A stretch of DNA of 64,000 nt from contig NC_088961.1 in NCBI RefSeq assembly GCF_010111755.1, positions 310,001-374,000 of the forward strand, given 5' to 3'. The position numbers were made by a program, and so were the translations under genes. Shown here piece by piece: positions 49,501 through 58,770 of the stretch; within the stretch, counting starts at the first letter, position 1, and the number at the start of each line of letters is the position of its first letter. The notes below the pieces were generated by a model. It saw nothing but the letters and a program-made list of their open reading frames with translations. It searched no databases and was not told the origin of the DNA. The DNA comes from Nakaseomyces glabratus. Its lineage: Eukaryota > Ascomycota > Saccharomycetes > Saccharomycetales > Saccharomycetaceae.

Positions 49501-50514
49501 TATACTATGATAATCAAAAGTTTATCCGATTCAAATTATGATGAAACTTCCTTGCAAAACATTGCACATAAATCGGTTACTGTTGCAGTTAGACAAAGTG
49601 TAAACCCAGCACCTATGATAGAATTGCTAGATTCCGGTAAAATCATTAGAACCTGCTTCACTAACCTAGAGCAAGCTGATTTGATGGAACCATTTAAATT
49701 AAAGATTAATAGAGGTAAGGCACCGTTTGTTGTTACTGTAAATGTATATCATGAAAGTACAAGTAGAGTGGATCAATTTGTCATAAATGATGTCGATGGT
49801 GAATATCTATCAGCATCAGAAATATACAAAGATCTGAAAATGGGTAATCACGAAATTCGTATTGTAAAAGTGGTAGACGCCAATGGTTGTGTTAATGAAA
49901 ATATGCTTTCTTCAGTGACAACTCTACAACTATCCGTTGTGGAAGCACCAAAAATACATCTCTTGGATTCCACATCAGATTATTGTGTTGGTGATTATGT
50001 GTCCTATCAATTGAATGGTGTACCTCCATATCAAATAGGCTATGAATTTAACGGAATTCAATTAAAATTTACTGAAAAGTCTTCACAATTTGTTAGATAT
50101 GCATCAGAACCTGGTGTTATCTCAATTAGAACATTGCAAGATGCGGCATCTAAATGTGTTGTGGATTTCCAAAAACCAGGGCTAGCAACTGAACATGAGA
50201 AGTTATCACTGATAATACATCCGATACCATCGGTAACTGTTTCTCAAGGTAAGTATACGGTTGCAGATATTCACGAAGGTGATCAAGTTGAGGTCATTTT
50301 CTCATTTGAAGGAACACCTCCATTTTCATTAACATATATAAGAGCAGAGGACCCCACAGTTAATGGAAAACAGCAAGTCATTGAAACGCACAAAATTACC
50401 GACATCTATGAATATGAATACCGTGTAGTAACCAGCTTACAAGGAACTTATGAGGCAATAGAAGTTGCAGATGCTCATTGTTTTGCAAAGAACGATGCTT
50501 TTTTCCAGATGTGA
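46561..50514 (+). CDS. POM152: Nuclear pore membrane-ring protein Pom152
   Basis: The 1,317-residue protein anchors the pore in the nuclear envelope. Residues 1-95 are polar and face the pore scaffold. Three hydrophobic segments lie near 103-122 (LVISVFFLIQAYKIYDN), 143-163 (FLFKYLIVDAAFFFTLPVL) and 172-190 (WVVISQVLLVTSFNIAL). The rest is lumenal, made of repeated Ig-like domains. Each repeat carries a G-x-(P/A)-P-(F/Y/L) signature: GVPPLKLSY, GVPPFTVPV, GEPPFELSY, GIAPFKINY, GSPPFILKY, GKAPFVVTV, GVPPYQIGY and GTPPFSLTY, eight in all, spaced roughly 100-130 residues apart. Length is close to S. cerevisiae Pom152 (1,337), and position fits YMR129W. Confidence 0.97.
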   Translation: MSSNRWNMFSDTPRGDHWLNSPGMSSPKKRVHDPQIKTKEFKNAEDGFLYNRKDVPTEMHFENSKKYDGVNTTAHVNNERKDNKLRKVDQLPLVSTEALDISRQRALVISVFFLIQAYKIYDNMALQSGLPISGFAIGSNMFNFLFKYLIVDAAFFFTLPVLNIPKLTFPTWVVISQVLLVTSFNIALCNNKTTVLFGMLLSAWKKFNAKEFTITGNTIKNRQAPDYSSHFKGALTVKILPENTAFLNPFQSSYCFPLDGVQGVDTSMNVPIRVNSSSALELIQIEYTDLYTKERELLNFTSKSFSIMDDYHRKDSIDGTEKSSEVKYLTIPLKRIGIYQLKTVIDANNLNLKIQPSQLIVPHCPTITVVGFGDRNRCVGDSDVMKMELHGVPPLKLSYTKEVDGVQYTYFDSNLQPENFDSPLMNGQKAFFSDSHLNNPKWARSHPIVITLDNTIQKSGTYKYKINKLIDGFGNEMDYSTLTDSQLQEYDLTYDFFVHGIASAYLSEKFNPNKLMKKSIFLNIKSDRLKKTEYTADLEFINERGVSKKFTVKTSSESKEIEVSEPGLYKILKVKSEFCPGVVSGKSNVLVTKPVAPELNVVSKPILDECVGQVGLNFDLSFTGVPPFTVPVKIYRIENNNRVIHDTKYIKSESSRKHFSYGPKHEGTYEIVFESISNNIFSEAIPLQPGKDYTFQTSMRVKPGARISKNKNIELCLGHKNNVAVELRGEPPFELSYDIVETSSNKRSSYSKKDLNTNIHDIELPPFKLGGEYILSLVSVKDAKGCVVSLSEADAKINVRRDIPTVAFASTDREQNIFIKEGGTAKVPIKLGGIAPFKINYEQIDHEGNTIKTFKEMFSSNSDFALSIQEAGLYKLTGVKDKTCEGKVEDKLASVAVKYLDKPSFVVQANKRTQKMDALTFKNDDVCELEEASVDLSLIGSPPFILKYDLITPAGKKSQEEIQVATKYVSLKFPSSEAGVYTMIIKSLSDSNYDETSLQNIAHKSVTVAVRQSVNPAPMIELLDSGKIIRTCFTNLEQADLMEPFKLKINRGKAPFVVTVNVYHESTSRVDQFVINDVDGEYLSASEIYKDLKMGNHEIRIVKVVDANGCVNENMLSSVTTLQLSVVEAPKIHLLDSTSDYCVGDYVSYQLNGVPPYQIGYEFNGIQLKFTEKSSQFVRYASEPGVISIRTLQDAASKCVVDFQKPGLATEHEKLSLIIHPIPSVTVSQGKYTVADIHEGDQVEVIFSFEGTPPFSLTYIRAEDPTVNGKQQVIETHKITDIYEYEYRVVTSLQGTYEAIEVADAHCFAKNDAFFQM

Positions 50515-50878
50515 TTTCATTCAATAGTCCAACTTCTTCTATTGAGAAATAGGAAAGGCCTCTAAAGAATCACTCGGGTAAATAATCCCAAACTTTTGTT
50601 TGTGGGTATATAATGTATAGTAGTGCCATTGTAAATGGTAATAGCATTCTATTTTAGGACATCTGTCACTTTTTTCTTGTAGTTAGTACCCATTTTTCTT
50701 GCACTAGCGATTCACAGCTTTGAATGCAAATTGTAAGGCTTTAATTCGATTAGTCTTACATGATGATTCAAAATGAGTTTTACTTAAAATACACACAAAT
50801 ATCTGGTAGGTGTCTGCTCAAGTGTATAATTATAGATCACCCAATTGATTTCTCTAGCTAGCTTATAAAATAGAAGAG
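50515..50878. promoter_or_regulatory. Intergenic: POM152 3' region and DPI35 promoter
   Basis: A Reb1-type CGGGTAA is at 50575-50581. The spacer is otherwise AT-rich and holds no ORF of note. Confidence 0.45.
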
Positions 50879-51793
50879 ATGGTTTTTCCTAAGAAGATTC
50901 CAATTCAGAATTGGAACAGCAAAATTAGTCTACGCACGCCTAAGCTGATAACTTTTGATGCTTATAATACTTTGTATGCAACTGTTTTGCCAGTAATGGA
51001 ACAGTACAGTAATGTTGCTTCGATATATGGGGTGAAAGTGGATCCACAAGAGCTATCTGCCAACTTTCCATCAGTGTATTCGAAATTGAAACTGGAACAC
51101 CCTAATTATGGTAAGAATACTGGTATATCGGCTAAGCAATGGTGGCAAATAATGATCACAGAAGTATTCAAGCCTATTAAATTATCAGATGATGTAGTAG
51201 AAGCAATATTGGATCGTTTTGGTAGCTGTGAAGCCTTTTTTGTATATCCTGATTTAATTGCTCTATTGAAGGGAATTCGCCAAAAATATCCTGATGTCAT
51301 ATTCGGTGTCATCAGCAATGCGGACCCTTACGCCGGGGATGTTATTAAGAGCTTTGGATTGGATAAATATTTTGATGGCAATATATATTTGTCTTATGAT
51401 GTTGGTTTTAGTAAGCCTGATCAGAAAATATACGAGTACGCCTTGGATGATATATTAAACCGGTTTCCAGATTTAATAAAAAACTGTAGTAAAGAAGAAT
51501 TTAAGCAATTTTGTTGGCACATTGGTGATGAAAAGATTAATGATATGGAAGGACCTGCCAAAACTGGCTTGGTTGGTATTTTGATTGATAGAGTAAATAA
51601 ATATGGCTACTTTGATGGTAGCTTTGCGGATATAAAACATGATTTAGATATGCACAAAATTGACAATAACTCTCTAGAATCTTGGGAAATAGGAATCAAG
51701 CAAACAGATACTTTCCAGGTCTCTGATAGGGAGTATGTTATCTCCAATCTAAGAACGTTGGCGACCATCCTTGATGTTCAGGTAAATGAGTAA
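50879..51793 (+). CDS. DPI35: HAD-superfamily protein Dpi35 (HDHD3-like)
   Basis: A 304-residue haloacid-dehalogenase-like protein. The motif I region reads LITFDAYNTLYATVLPVMEQ, so the nucleophile Asp is followed by AYNT instead of the usual xDxT. Motif II GVISNADPYAGDVIKSFG is present. Motif III/IV appear as GFSKPDQKIYEYAL and HIGDEKINDMEGPAKTGLVG. This layout resembles the HDHD3 branch. In S. cerevisiae YMR130W is a mitochondrial or cytosolic protein of unknown substrate named for dosage effects on mitochondrial DNA; the activity has not been settled as far as I know. The cap domain lies between motifs I and II (about 40-130). Length is as in S. cerevisiae (302). Confidence 0.9.
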   Translation: MVFPKKIPIQNWNSKISLRTPKLITFDAYNTLYATVLPVMEQYSNVASIYGVKVDPQELSANFPSVYSKLKLEHPNYGKNTGISAKQWWQIMITEVFKPIKLSDDVVEAILDRFGSCEAFFVYPDLIALLKGIRQKYPDVIFGVISNADPYAGDVIKSFGLDKYFDGNIYLSYDVGFSKPDQKIYEYALDDILNRFPDLIKNCSKEEFKQFCWHIGDEKINDMEGPAKTGLVGILIDRVNKYGYFDGSFADIKHDLDMHKIDNNSLESWEIGIKQTDTFQVSDREYVISNLRTLATILDVQVNE

Positions 51794-52003
51794 TACGCTA
51801 ACAATTATTTAGTATTAAGGCATTAATTTAAGGTAATTATACACTAGTTAGTGGTTACGACTAATAATAAATATGTTATCTTATAAACTGCAGAAATTGG
51901 AGGTATTAAAGACCCTATGCAAAGTGCTCTATTTTATGCATAATACATGATTTATACATATATGTCTGATAAAAATATTCTCATTCGGTATGTGATTGAT
52001 AAT

Positions 52004-53545
52004 TCAAACACTGATGGTCTTCCATATATTTAGACCATCTGTACCAGTACTTACTAGACAACCTGGAATTTGTTTGTGCCATTTCACATCCTTTATCTCC
52101 TTCTGCCAATGTACAAACAACAGCTGTGGAGGAATTTCCTTCAACTCTTTAGTTTCTTCGGTCTGTTGTTTAATCTCTTCGTCATCTGCTTCAACAGAAA
52201 GATCCCATAAAGTAACAGTATTGTCTTCTGATCCTACAGCTACAATGGACTCTTCGAGTGGATTGAAAGCAATCGATGTAATAGCACCCTTGTGGAAGTT
52301 GTATTGAGCAACTGGTTGTATGTTAGCAGCATTATCAGGTGTAAATTGCCTTAGATCCCAGACACCCCAAGAGCCATTATCATCACCACTTGCCAACAGG
52401 TAACCGATTTTTTCATTCCAACTGATGACATTGACATCAGTATTTGAAGCCTTGACTGAAATAGCCGGTTTATGTTTTTTAGATCTGGTGTCCCAAACTC
52501 TTATGTAACCGTCACATCCTGCAGTTGCAAAAACAGTAGATTCGGTTTTTGACCACTGAATATCTTCTATTGATTTGTTGTTACCGACACTGTATGCTTG
52601 CTTATCGGTGACCCATTTTGATGTATGTCTCTGGGTTAAATAGATCTGACCGGAACAATCACCTGATAGAAGAGCACCAGACTTAATCAGAGGTGACCAA
52701 TCAAGACCATAGCCTTCAACATTACCGTGGTTTCTGATAGTGTGAACGGGCCTTTTTGATTGTTTTGGAATTTGGTAGCCAGGACTATTGAAGCATTTTG
52801 CTTGTGCACCTATATCAAATATGTAGACCTCACCATTTTCGGACATGGTTGCAGTCAACACCTCTTGTGATTGTGATGCGAATGGAGACACCTTGATTCT
52901 ATTTGTTGTATCCCTTAATGCAATGTTTTCATTTTCGATGATTGGTTCAACATCGTCGTCGTCTTCTTCTTCTTCTTCCTCTTCTTCATCTTTTAGTAAT
53001 GTTTTAGTTAGGTTAGATAGACTTAAAACCATCAGTTCATTTTCCTTCTTCTTAGAAGCTTGAGTGGCAGTTGTCATTAAAATAGATTGAGGATAGTTTC
53101 TACGTTCTGAACCCAATGTATCAGGAATAATATCTAAAGATAAACATGGCCAGGGCATATTCACATTATGAAGCATCTCGTATACTGTTGGGTCGGCTTC
53201 TAAAACTTCATCAGGACCTAATGGTCTCGACATATGAGGTAAATAAAGTTCTTCTCCACCTTTTTCTTGTTGATTGTCCTTCTCAATTGTTTCTTTAGCC
53301 TTGGCTTCTTTCTTTTGCAGAAACGCACTCTCATCAGTAATTTCGTCTTCATCTTCGTCATCTTCACCATCAATTTCAATTATATCCTCATCGCTTTCGA
53401 AGTTATCACTCAAATCTTCTATCATACCACTATCTGATATCTGCTCCCCATCAGCAGTAGAATAGGACTTGGGAACTGATTGGCTGCCGGTCCTTGCGGA
53501 AACAACTCTCTCATCAGCAGAGGAATCTAAACTTCTTTTAGACAT
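52004..53545 (-). CDS. RRB1: WD40 chaperone of ribosomal protein Rpl3, Rrb1
   Basis: A 513-residue nuclear protein. Residues 1-100 are acidic ([20 protein letters not shown]). A conserved block [20 protein letters not shown] and [20 protein letters not shown] precedes the propeller. A second acidic run of Glu/Asp near 185-200 is encoded by a GAA/GAT-rich stretch. WD repeats follow, e.g. [68 protein letters not shown]. Rrb1 (GRWD1 family) binds nascent Rpl3 for 60S assembly. The C-terminus [17 protein letters not shown] matches the family. Gene order fits YMR131C. PAC and RRPE motifs lie about 160-180 bp upstream. Confidence 0.95.
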   Translation of the reverse strand: MSKRSLDSSADERVVSARTGSQSVPKSYSTADGEQISDSGMIEDLSDNFESDEDIIEIDGEDDEDEDEITDESAFLQKKEAKAKETIEKDNQQEKGGEELYLPHMSRPLGPDEVLEADPTVYEMLHNVNMPWPCLSLDIIPDTLGSERRNYPQSILMTTATQASKKKENELMVLSLSNLTKTLLKDEEEEEEEEDDDDVEPIIENENIALRDTTNRIKVSPFASQSQEVLTATMSENGEVYIFDIGAQAKCFNSPGYQIPKQSKRPVHTIRNHGNVEGYGLDWSPLIKSGALLSGDCSGQIYLTQRHTSKWVTDKQAYSVGNNKSIEDIQWSKTESTVFATAGCDGYIRVWDTRSKKHKPAISVKASNTDVNVISWNEKIGYLLASGDDNGSWGVWDLRQFTPDNAANIQPVAQYNFHKGAITSIAFNPLEESIVAVGSEDNTVTLWDLSVEADDEEIKQQTEETKELKEIPPQLLFVHWQKEIKDVKWHKQIPGCLVSTGTDGLNIWKTISV

Positions 53546-53930
53546 CTTGGAATTATCCTTCTAGGTTCTAGTTGAGAAAACAGACTTTTCTACAACCACA
53601 ATTTTGAGCACTAGTGATTAGTGAAACACTCTGAGGATAATAATTGCTTGAGCTTGAAAGCAACCTCTGCGATATCTAACAACAGATTATGTTCTTATTT
53701 TAATAAAAATTTTGAGATGCTCATCGCTTTTTGTTGTAAAATTTTTTTTTTTCTACAATTTCGGTGATCCTGTGTGAAGTACTTCGTAGGGCAACCTCTG
53801 AGGGTGAATAATAAGCATCTAGAAAAGAAATGAAAGGCTAACGGAGAGCATACATTGTATATGTGATTGTGAAGGGGATAGGAATGTGATCTTGTCTGAG
53901 AGCATTGGATTATTTCAAATTAATAGAAAA
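53546..53930. promoter_or_regulatory. RRB1 promoter with PAC and RRPE
   Basis: CTCATCGC at 53720-53727 is a PAC motif on the RRB1 sense strand. AAAAATTTT at 53705-53713 is an RRPE core. They lie 160-182 bp upstream of the RRB1 ATG and only 6 bp apart. The right part holds the JLP2 3' region. A T-run near 53741-53752 is also present. Confidence 0.75.
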
Positions 53931-54545
53931 TTAGTTGTTATAGAACTCCTCTTCTGTTTCCTTTTTCTTCTTCTGTTTTGCCAATTTTGACAACTGCTTC
54001 CGTACCTTTTCTGCTTCGACTAGAGAGTCCCTGTTTCTCGAAATGTAGTCTGTGAAATAATTTGGATCTTTTGATTTCTTTGCTTCATGAAGCAACTTTT
54101 CAACATCATCGTATATTTCAACCCTCGTTTTGCTCAATCTGTTCAATATCTTATTGTCTCTGTTATAGCATACTGTCTTCTTACAATTCTTCACTGACTT
54201 GAAAGACACCTCACCTGGTTTCATGTACCTGTTCTTGCGCAGATTGTGCCAAGGTGTATATATAATAGTGCATTCTGGCATTTTATTGCCCTGTATGGAT
54301 TCTGATTTGCATAACTGTAGACAGTCCTCGACCACTGCTTTCGGGACATCACCCAAAGACTTCTCACTCTCTTTCATTTTCAAATAGACATGCCCGCTGG
54401 AGTACTTGTCGGTATGAAACCACATATAGTTCAGTTCTCTGTAGCCATATTTAATAAGCAAGTCATTCTCGAACTTGTCCTTACCAATTATCACTTGGTA
54501 GCCATCATAGCCCAACTCCGGCTGCGATTCATAAAAATATACCAT
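53931..54545 (-). CDS. JLP2: NFACT-R/CCDC25-family protein Jlp2
   Basis: A 204-residue protein that starts MVYFYESQPELGYDGYQVII, with a single NFACT-R (DUF814) domain. Further family motifs are NDLLIKYGYRELNYMWFHTD, SSGHVYLKM and CTIIYTPWHNLRKNRYMKPG with VSFKSVKNCKKTVC. The C-terminal 50 residues form a charged Lys-rich helix. It corresponds to human CCDC25 and S. cerevisiae Jlp2 (208 residues), related to the RQC factor Rqc2/NEMF domain, but its own role is not established. It is divergent from REC114, as YMR132C is from YMR133W. Confidence 0.93.
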   Translation of the reverse strand: MVYFYESQPELGYDGYQVIIGKDKFENDLLIKYGYRELNYMWFHTDKYSSGHVYLKMKESEKSLGDVPKAVVEDCLQLCKSESIQGNKMPECTIIYTPWHNLRKNRYMKPGEVSFKSVKNCKKTVCYNRDNKILNRLSKTRVEIYDDVEKLLHEAKKSKDPNYFTDYISRNRDSLVEAEKVRKQLSKLAKQKKKKETEEEFYNN

Positions 54546-54959
54546 TCCCTCAAATCGCTTTCGATCTGAGCAATTATTGATCAGGTGTAAGATTGCCCCA
54601 GTGAAAGATCCTTGAAGTCACCAGGAATACCAACTAAGTTTTGGTTAAGGGCTACTTCTGTTTATAGCTCAATCTATACAAATTGTGTTTTAAATACAGA
54701 AGGTTCCTTTTCCTGCCGCTTTTCGAAAGTATAAAACTTACCCGGCTTTGATTAGAGTATAAAAGGGTTGGCGGCTGACAAAACTAGTCTTCGGCGGTTA
54801 GATGGACAGTGTTTTATTTGTATTCAGTAGTTAGCAGTATAAATGCTTAAAATATGGGTAGAAGGGCATATTATTATTTCGTGAGCATTTAGGAATACAT
54901 CTGTGGAGCTTTGTGGACAATTTATACTTCTGTATGTGTGTTATATATTACATGCAATA
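54546..54959. promoter_or_regulatory. Divergent promoter JLP2-REC114 with URS1-like sites
   Basis: TCGGCGGTTA at 54791-54800 matches nine of ten bases of the URS1 element. A second, weaker copy TTGGCGGCT lies at 54768-54776. TATAAAAG is at 54758-54765 and a Reb1-type TTACCCG at 54738-54744. URS1 is bound by Ume6, which represses early meiotic genes in vegetative cells. Short upstream ORFs start at 54843 and 54952. Confidence 0.65.
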
Positions 54960-56045
54960 ATGAATGGATATAAAGAGTGCCTTAGGCTATCTGTAATGAG
55001 GTATAGTAAATATCAAGGTCAAATATCTGCACCACATGGATTCGCTAGTGCATTTGCACCACTTGATCTCACATTATGGAGCCACATCACAGGGACCTCG
55101 GAATGCCCCATGTTTTTGGTACTATTGGTTACAAGTGACTCCAAAGCTTGTCGGTTAAAAATATTAAGCATGCAAATAGAGCATGAAGACATTTTAATCA
55201 AAGATAACACTATTGTGTCTTTCGTTCAATTCTCCGCACAATCACCAGTTATATCATGCAAGTATCTCACGCAGGTTGACAAATTTCAGTACTTGAATCG
55301 CTTTCAAATCGAGTTCAATTCTAATGAGTACATGGTTGCATATGGTATTCTGACTCAAATTGGTTTCAAAATTAAAAAGGCTCGAAGAGTTAACAGTGAA
55401 GAGAATGAAGTTCAAGATAAGTTGGCAACGTCCCAACAATCCCAAATGTTGATATTTAGCCAGAGAGAAAACATAATTCCATCACCAAATTATAAAAATA
55501 TTAATAATTTAAATTACCCAAGCGGAGACCCTCCAAGACATCGACAAGATTTGTGCTCCACACATAAAAACGTCGATACTACGTTACTCAATAGTTTGCC
55601 TTTAGTTCACATCGGCGATAATTTACGAAATAGTACATCTTCATCGGATAAAACTCCTCCGATTAAAAAGGGAGGGAATCAAGAAATTGTAAACGCCAAT
55701 CACAACATAGTTAAACTTAGTGATAAAATCCATCCCTATATAATTCCAAATGAATCCGCTCAACTGATCATACCAGAAATAAAGTTTGGCAACATCAGCG
55801 ACATTATTGACAGTGAAAATAACGCACCCTTAAATAAACAATTCCTCACTACAGTAAACACAGAAGAAATATGCAACACAAACACAACAGATGTCACCAA
55901 ACATACAAAGCCAGTTATTACAAAGAGACTTTTAAAAAGAAAGTTACGAGATAAGCTTTTTATGATTTGGGTGCGCCGAATTGAGAAATATTTTATTAAC
56001 ATTGAGAAGAAATCAAAACATAAGTCGAGCAGAAAACACAACTAA
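54960..56045 (+). CDS. REC114: Meiotic double-strand-break protein Rec114
   Basis: A 361-residue protein of the Rec114-Mei4-Mer2 group that assembles Spo11 activity on meiotic chromosomes. The N-terminal PH-like domain (about 1-140) opens with MNGYKECLRLSVMRYSKYQG, where RYSKY matches the S. cerevisiae start region, and includes SAPHGFASAFAPLDLTLWSH. A polar disordered middle follows. The C-terminal helix KRLLKRKLRDKLFMIWVRRI is the kind of segment that binds Mei4. S. cerevisiae REC114 (428 residues) has an intron near its 3' end; I see no GTATGT-TACTAAC pair here and the frame is continuous. The frame upstream of 54960 lacks an ATG. Fast divergence, as seen here, is typical of this family. 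Gene order fits YMR133W. Confidence 0.85.
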   Translation: MNGYKECLRLSVMRYSKYQGQISAPHGFASAFAPLDLTLWSHITGTSECPMFLVLLVTSDSKACRLKILSMQIEHEDILIKDNTIVSFVQFSAQSPVISCKYLTQVDKFQYLNRFQIEFNSNEYMVAYGILTQIGFKIKKARRVNSEENEVQDKLATSQQSQMLIFSQRENIIPSPNYKNINNLNYPSGDPPRHRQDLCSTHKNVDTTLLNSLPLVHIGDNLRNSTSSSDKTPPIKKGGNQEIVNANHNIVKLSDKIHPYIIPNESAQLIIPEIKFGNISDIIDSENNAPLNKQFLTTVNTEEICNTNTTDVTKHTKPVITKRLLKRKLRDKLFMIWVRRIEKYFINIEKKSKHKSSRKHN

Positions 56046-56365
56046 CTGACACTGTGTTAAACCTACTATATTAATGGTGAATTTTTGGCCAAATGTCATA
56101 TATTGACAAAAAATATAATATTGCATTTTAAGATCTCTAATTTCTAGATTTTTTAAGTTTGTTCTTTTCTGACAAAGCATGGGCTCGTTTAGGTAGAAGC
56201 CGAAAAACCCTTTTGAAAAAAAGAAAGTATAATTCAACTTCTGATTAGTAGAACTAGAGATTACTTATAAAGAGGCATGATGGTATTTTAGGTTTTTCAC
56301 AATTTGTTCATAAGCTATTTTCAGGAACAGCAATAGCAGTCTTATAGGCATTATCATAATACAGG
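56046..56365. promoter_or_regulatory. Intergenic: REC114 3' region and ERG29 promoter
   Basis: AT-rich spacer of 320 bp with no gene or strong motif visible. Confidence 0.4.
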
Positions 56366-57073
56366 ATGTCGAGCTGGAAAAATCAATACTTCTGTTTTGA
56401 GGAAAAGGTGATTGAAAAGTTAAAGGAAACACCATACGTTCATCAGTTCATCCATGACCAACACAGTGCAAGGATAACGCTGTTCTTACTAGTAATTGGC
56501 ACAATTGCTTTCTTCAATGAGTTATGGATAACCATCGAGATGAGTTTAATCCAGAAGGAAACATACGATGAGTTAAATCTAGGCCGTATAGACGAGGGTT
56601 TAAAGCTACACAGAATGATTGTAAGCGACGAATACCATGGCCGTGAGTATAAAGACGAGAAGAGTGGTATTGTAATTGAGGAGTTTGAAGATAGAGATAA
56701 ATTTTTCGCCAAGCCAGTTTTTGTATCCGAGCTAACAGTCGATTGCAACATAGAAAAAAATGGTAAGACTATTCTAGAGAGACCATTAAGTTTCCATATT
56801 GAGTTCACACCTGAAGAATGGGAACTTGAAAAGAGACCTGAATTTGGTTGTCCATTGTCTCTTCTGAGATTAAAATTATACCATCTATTTAGGGATTCAA
56901 GATTTTACACAGAACTGGTGGATCCCAGTACTGATAGCTTTACAGTTTCAAAAGGAGTCATAATTTACAACAAAATGGGCGAACTACTACCTGCTAGTGT
57001 TGATAGCGTCCAGCTGTGCTTTTTAAAGATCGAAACTGGTTGCCACATCAATGCCACTTTTGTTATTAATTAG
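56366..57073 (+). CDS. ERG29: Erg29-like ER protein of ergosterol synthesis
   Basis: A 235-residue protein. One membrane span lies near 30-52 (RITLFLLVIGTIAFFNELWI). The rest is a soluble domain with the segments ELTVDCNIEKNGK and PLSFHIEFTPEEWELEKRPE. The S. cerevisiae counterpart YMR134W (237 residues) is an essential ER protein needed for ergosterol production, probably near the Erg25 methyl-oxidase step, and affects iron and mitochondria. No catalytic motif is visible. It lies tail to tail with GID8 across a 179-bp spacer, as YMR134W and YMR135C do. Confidence 0.9.
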   Translation: MSSWKNQYFCFEEKVIEKLKETPYVHQFIHDQHSARITLFLLVIGTIAFFNELWITIEMSLIQKETYDELNLGRIDEGLKLHRMIVSDEYHGREYKDEKSGIVIEEFEDRDKFFAKPVFVSELTVDCNIEKNGKTILERPLSFHIEFTPEEWELEKRPEFGCPLSLLRLKLYHLFRDSRFYTELVDPSTDSFTVSKGVIIYNKMGELLPASVDSVQLCFLKIETGCHINATFVIN

Positions 57074-57252
57074 CTGACGTCGCTAGTAAATCCAATATAC
57101 TACTTACAAAAGAATGTGTAAAATTAATTCATTATAGCATTGTAGAATGGAGATAGCTCCGTTTTCTTAGTTTTATATGATATATATGCATATAGAGATA
57201 TCCAAACTACATATAGGAGATATACTGATTTGGGATGCATCAATAAAACTAT

Positions 57253-58770
57253 CTAATTTTCAACTCTAGGAATTCCAATATCATTTACATGAAGTTGATT
57301 TTCTGTCCACGCCCATAGTCTCATGATCTGAACGAGCTTTGGTTCGAACTGGAATTCAGAGAGATTACCATCCTCCTTCAACAAACCGTTTTTACTAGCA
57401 TTATGAGTTGTCTGCTTTTTGTTTTTGCTATCATTATTATCGTTTTCCGAATAACTTGATTGATCATTATCAGATGAAGAAGTTGTATTACTTTGCCTTC
57501 TCAACATTTCGGTTGTCTCAGCCCAATATGAGTTGGAGCCAGTTAAACTGTTGTTAGAACCGTCTTCATTCTGAAATTCGTTTTTATACTTTTCGAAAGT
57601 TTTAGTGTTGTTCTTATATCTATCGTCATTATACAAATCATCTTTAAATTCATCCTTAGTTTTGATCTTCAAAATGTTGGTATTGACCATACTTTCAGAT
57701 TGCAAGAAGTATCCTCTTGGGTCTATAATGATACTAACATCTCTAAATTTCTCCTTACCAGGTGAATCCCGCATCAGATTTGAGTTTACGATGTATTTCA
57801 ATAATTTCCTATTAACAATATCAGCCACATGAGAACGTAGTGACAGTGAGTACAAATTTCTTAAACTTTCAGGTAGTTTTGGAGATTCCTTCTTATCCAC
57901 TAGAGATTGCATTGGGAAGAGTAACAATGTCATAGTTAGTTCCAACTCTTTCATATGTTTGTCATTTCTAGCGGCTTTCATAGCTAACTTTTCCTGTGAA
58001 TATGCAATTAAATCTAGTATAAATTTATTATCCAATTCAGTTACTTCACCACTTTTTATTTTTATATGTTGGATTCTTATCATTTCTATCAAATTTAATA
58101 ACAACAACTTGAAATGTATATCATCATCACCATATGTATCTACCTCAGACTCATCGCTGCTACTAAGGCTATTCTTATCATTTTTTGAATTAATATTTTG
58201 CACCACTTGCGACCTCTTATCTGCGGCAAACACTGACAGATCAGTATCTACAGAATTTTCCAGCACTTCTACCCCAAAAACAGTACTGATAGAATCCATT
58301 GCTTGTGATATTGATCCAGTTTTGATTAAATGTATTATATGTGCTCTCTCTTTGATTTTATAGTAAGAATTGAATTCGATAGAGTCCTTGTTTGTCTGTA
58401 TATATCCTAATTCTTTAGCCATCCTTAAACTTGATTCTTCGAATGCCATTGTAACAAAATAATTTAGTAACAATTTAGGTATCGATGGCTCTCTAACACT
58501 TGGCAAGTCCATAGTTCCAGCTTGGGTACTTGGATTAGACGATAACCGAGTTCCCGTAGAACCTTTCAAATTAGAATTTGTGGATTCAAATGCACCAACG
58601 GATTTATTATTATACATTTCGCCAAGTTTGGCATACTTCCTAACAATTCCTTTCCACTCATCTCTCGAAAAGGTTACATTGCCATAAACTTTATATCCAT
58701 CTGATATACGACTACTTCTCCCCAAAGACTCACTCTTGCTACTATTATCATCAGTCCTAATATCACTCAT
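57253..58770 (-). CDS. GID8: GID/CTLH ubiquitin-ligase subunit Gid8
   Basis: A 505-residue protein with LisH (about 95-125, PKLLLNYFVTMAFEESSLRM), CTLH (about 135-190, IKERAHIIHLIKTGSISQAM) and CRA regions. FKLLLLNLIEMIRIQHIKI and IAYSQEKLAMKAARN belong to the CTLH-CRA helical bundle. The C-terminus ends FEPKLVQIMRLWAWTENQLH. Gid8 is a scaffold subunit of the GID E3 ligase that degrades fructose-1,6-bisphosphatase and other gluconeogenic enzymes. An Asn/Ser/Asp-rich insertion near 400-455 makes it longer than S. cerevisiae Gid8 (455). It is the last gene of the chromosome-XIII-like block. Confidence 0.93.
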   Translation of the reverse strand: MSDIRTDDNSSKSESLGRSSRISDGYKVYGNVTFSRDEWKGIVRKYAKLGEMYNNKSVGAFESTNSNLKGSTGTRLSSNPSTQAGTMDLPSVREPSIPKLLLNYFVTMAFEESSLRMAKELGYIQTNKDSIEFNSYYKIKERAHIIHLIKTGSISQAMDSISTVFGVEVLENSVDTDLSVFAADKRSQVVQNINSKNDKNSLSSSDESEVDTYGDDDIHFKLLLLNLIEMIRIQHIKIKSGEVTELDNKFILDLIAYSQEKLAMKAARNDKHMKELELTMTLLLFPMQSLVDKKESPKLPESLRNLYSLSLRSHVADIVNRKLLKYIVNSNLMRDSPGKEKFRDVSIIIDPRGYFLQSESMVNTNILKIKTKDEFKDDLYNDDRYKNNTKTFEKYKNEFQNEDGSNNSLTGSNSYWAETTEMLRRQSNTTSSSDNDQSSYSENDNNDSKNKKQTTHNASKNGLLKEDGNLSEFQFEPKLVQIMRLWAWTENQLHVNDIGIPRVEN

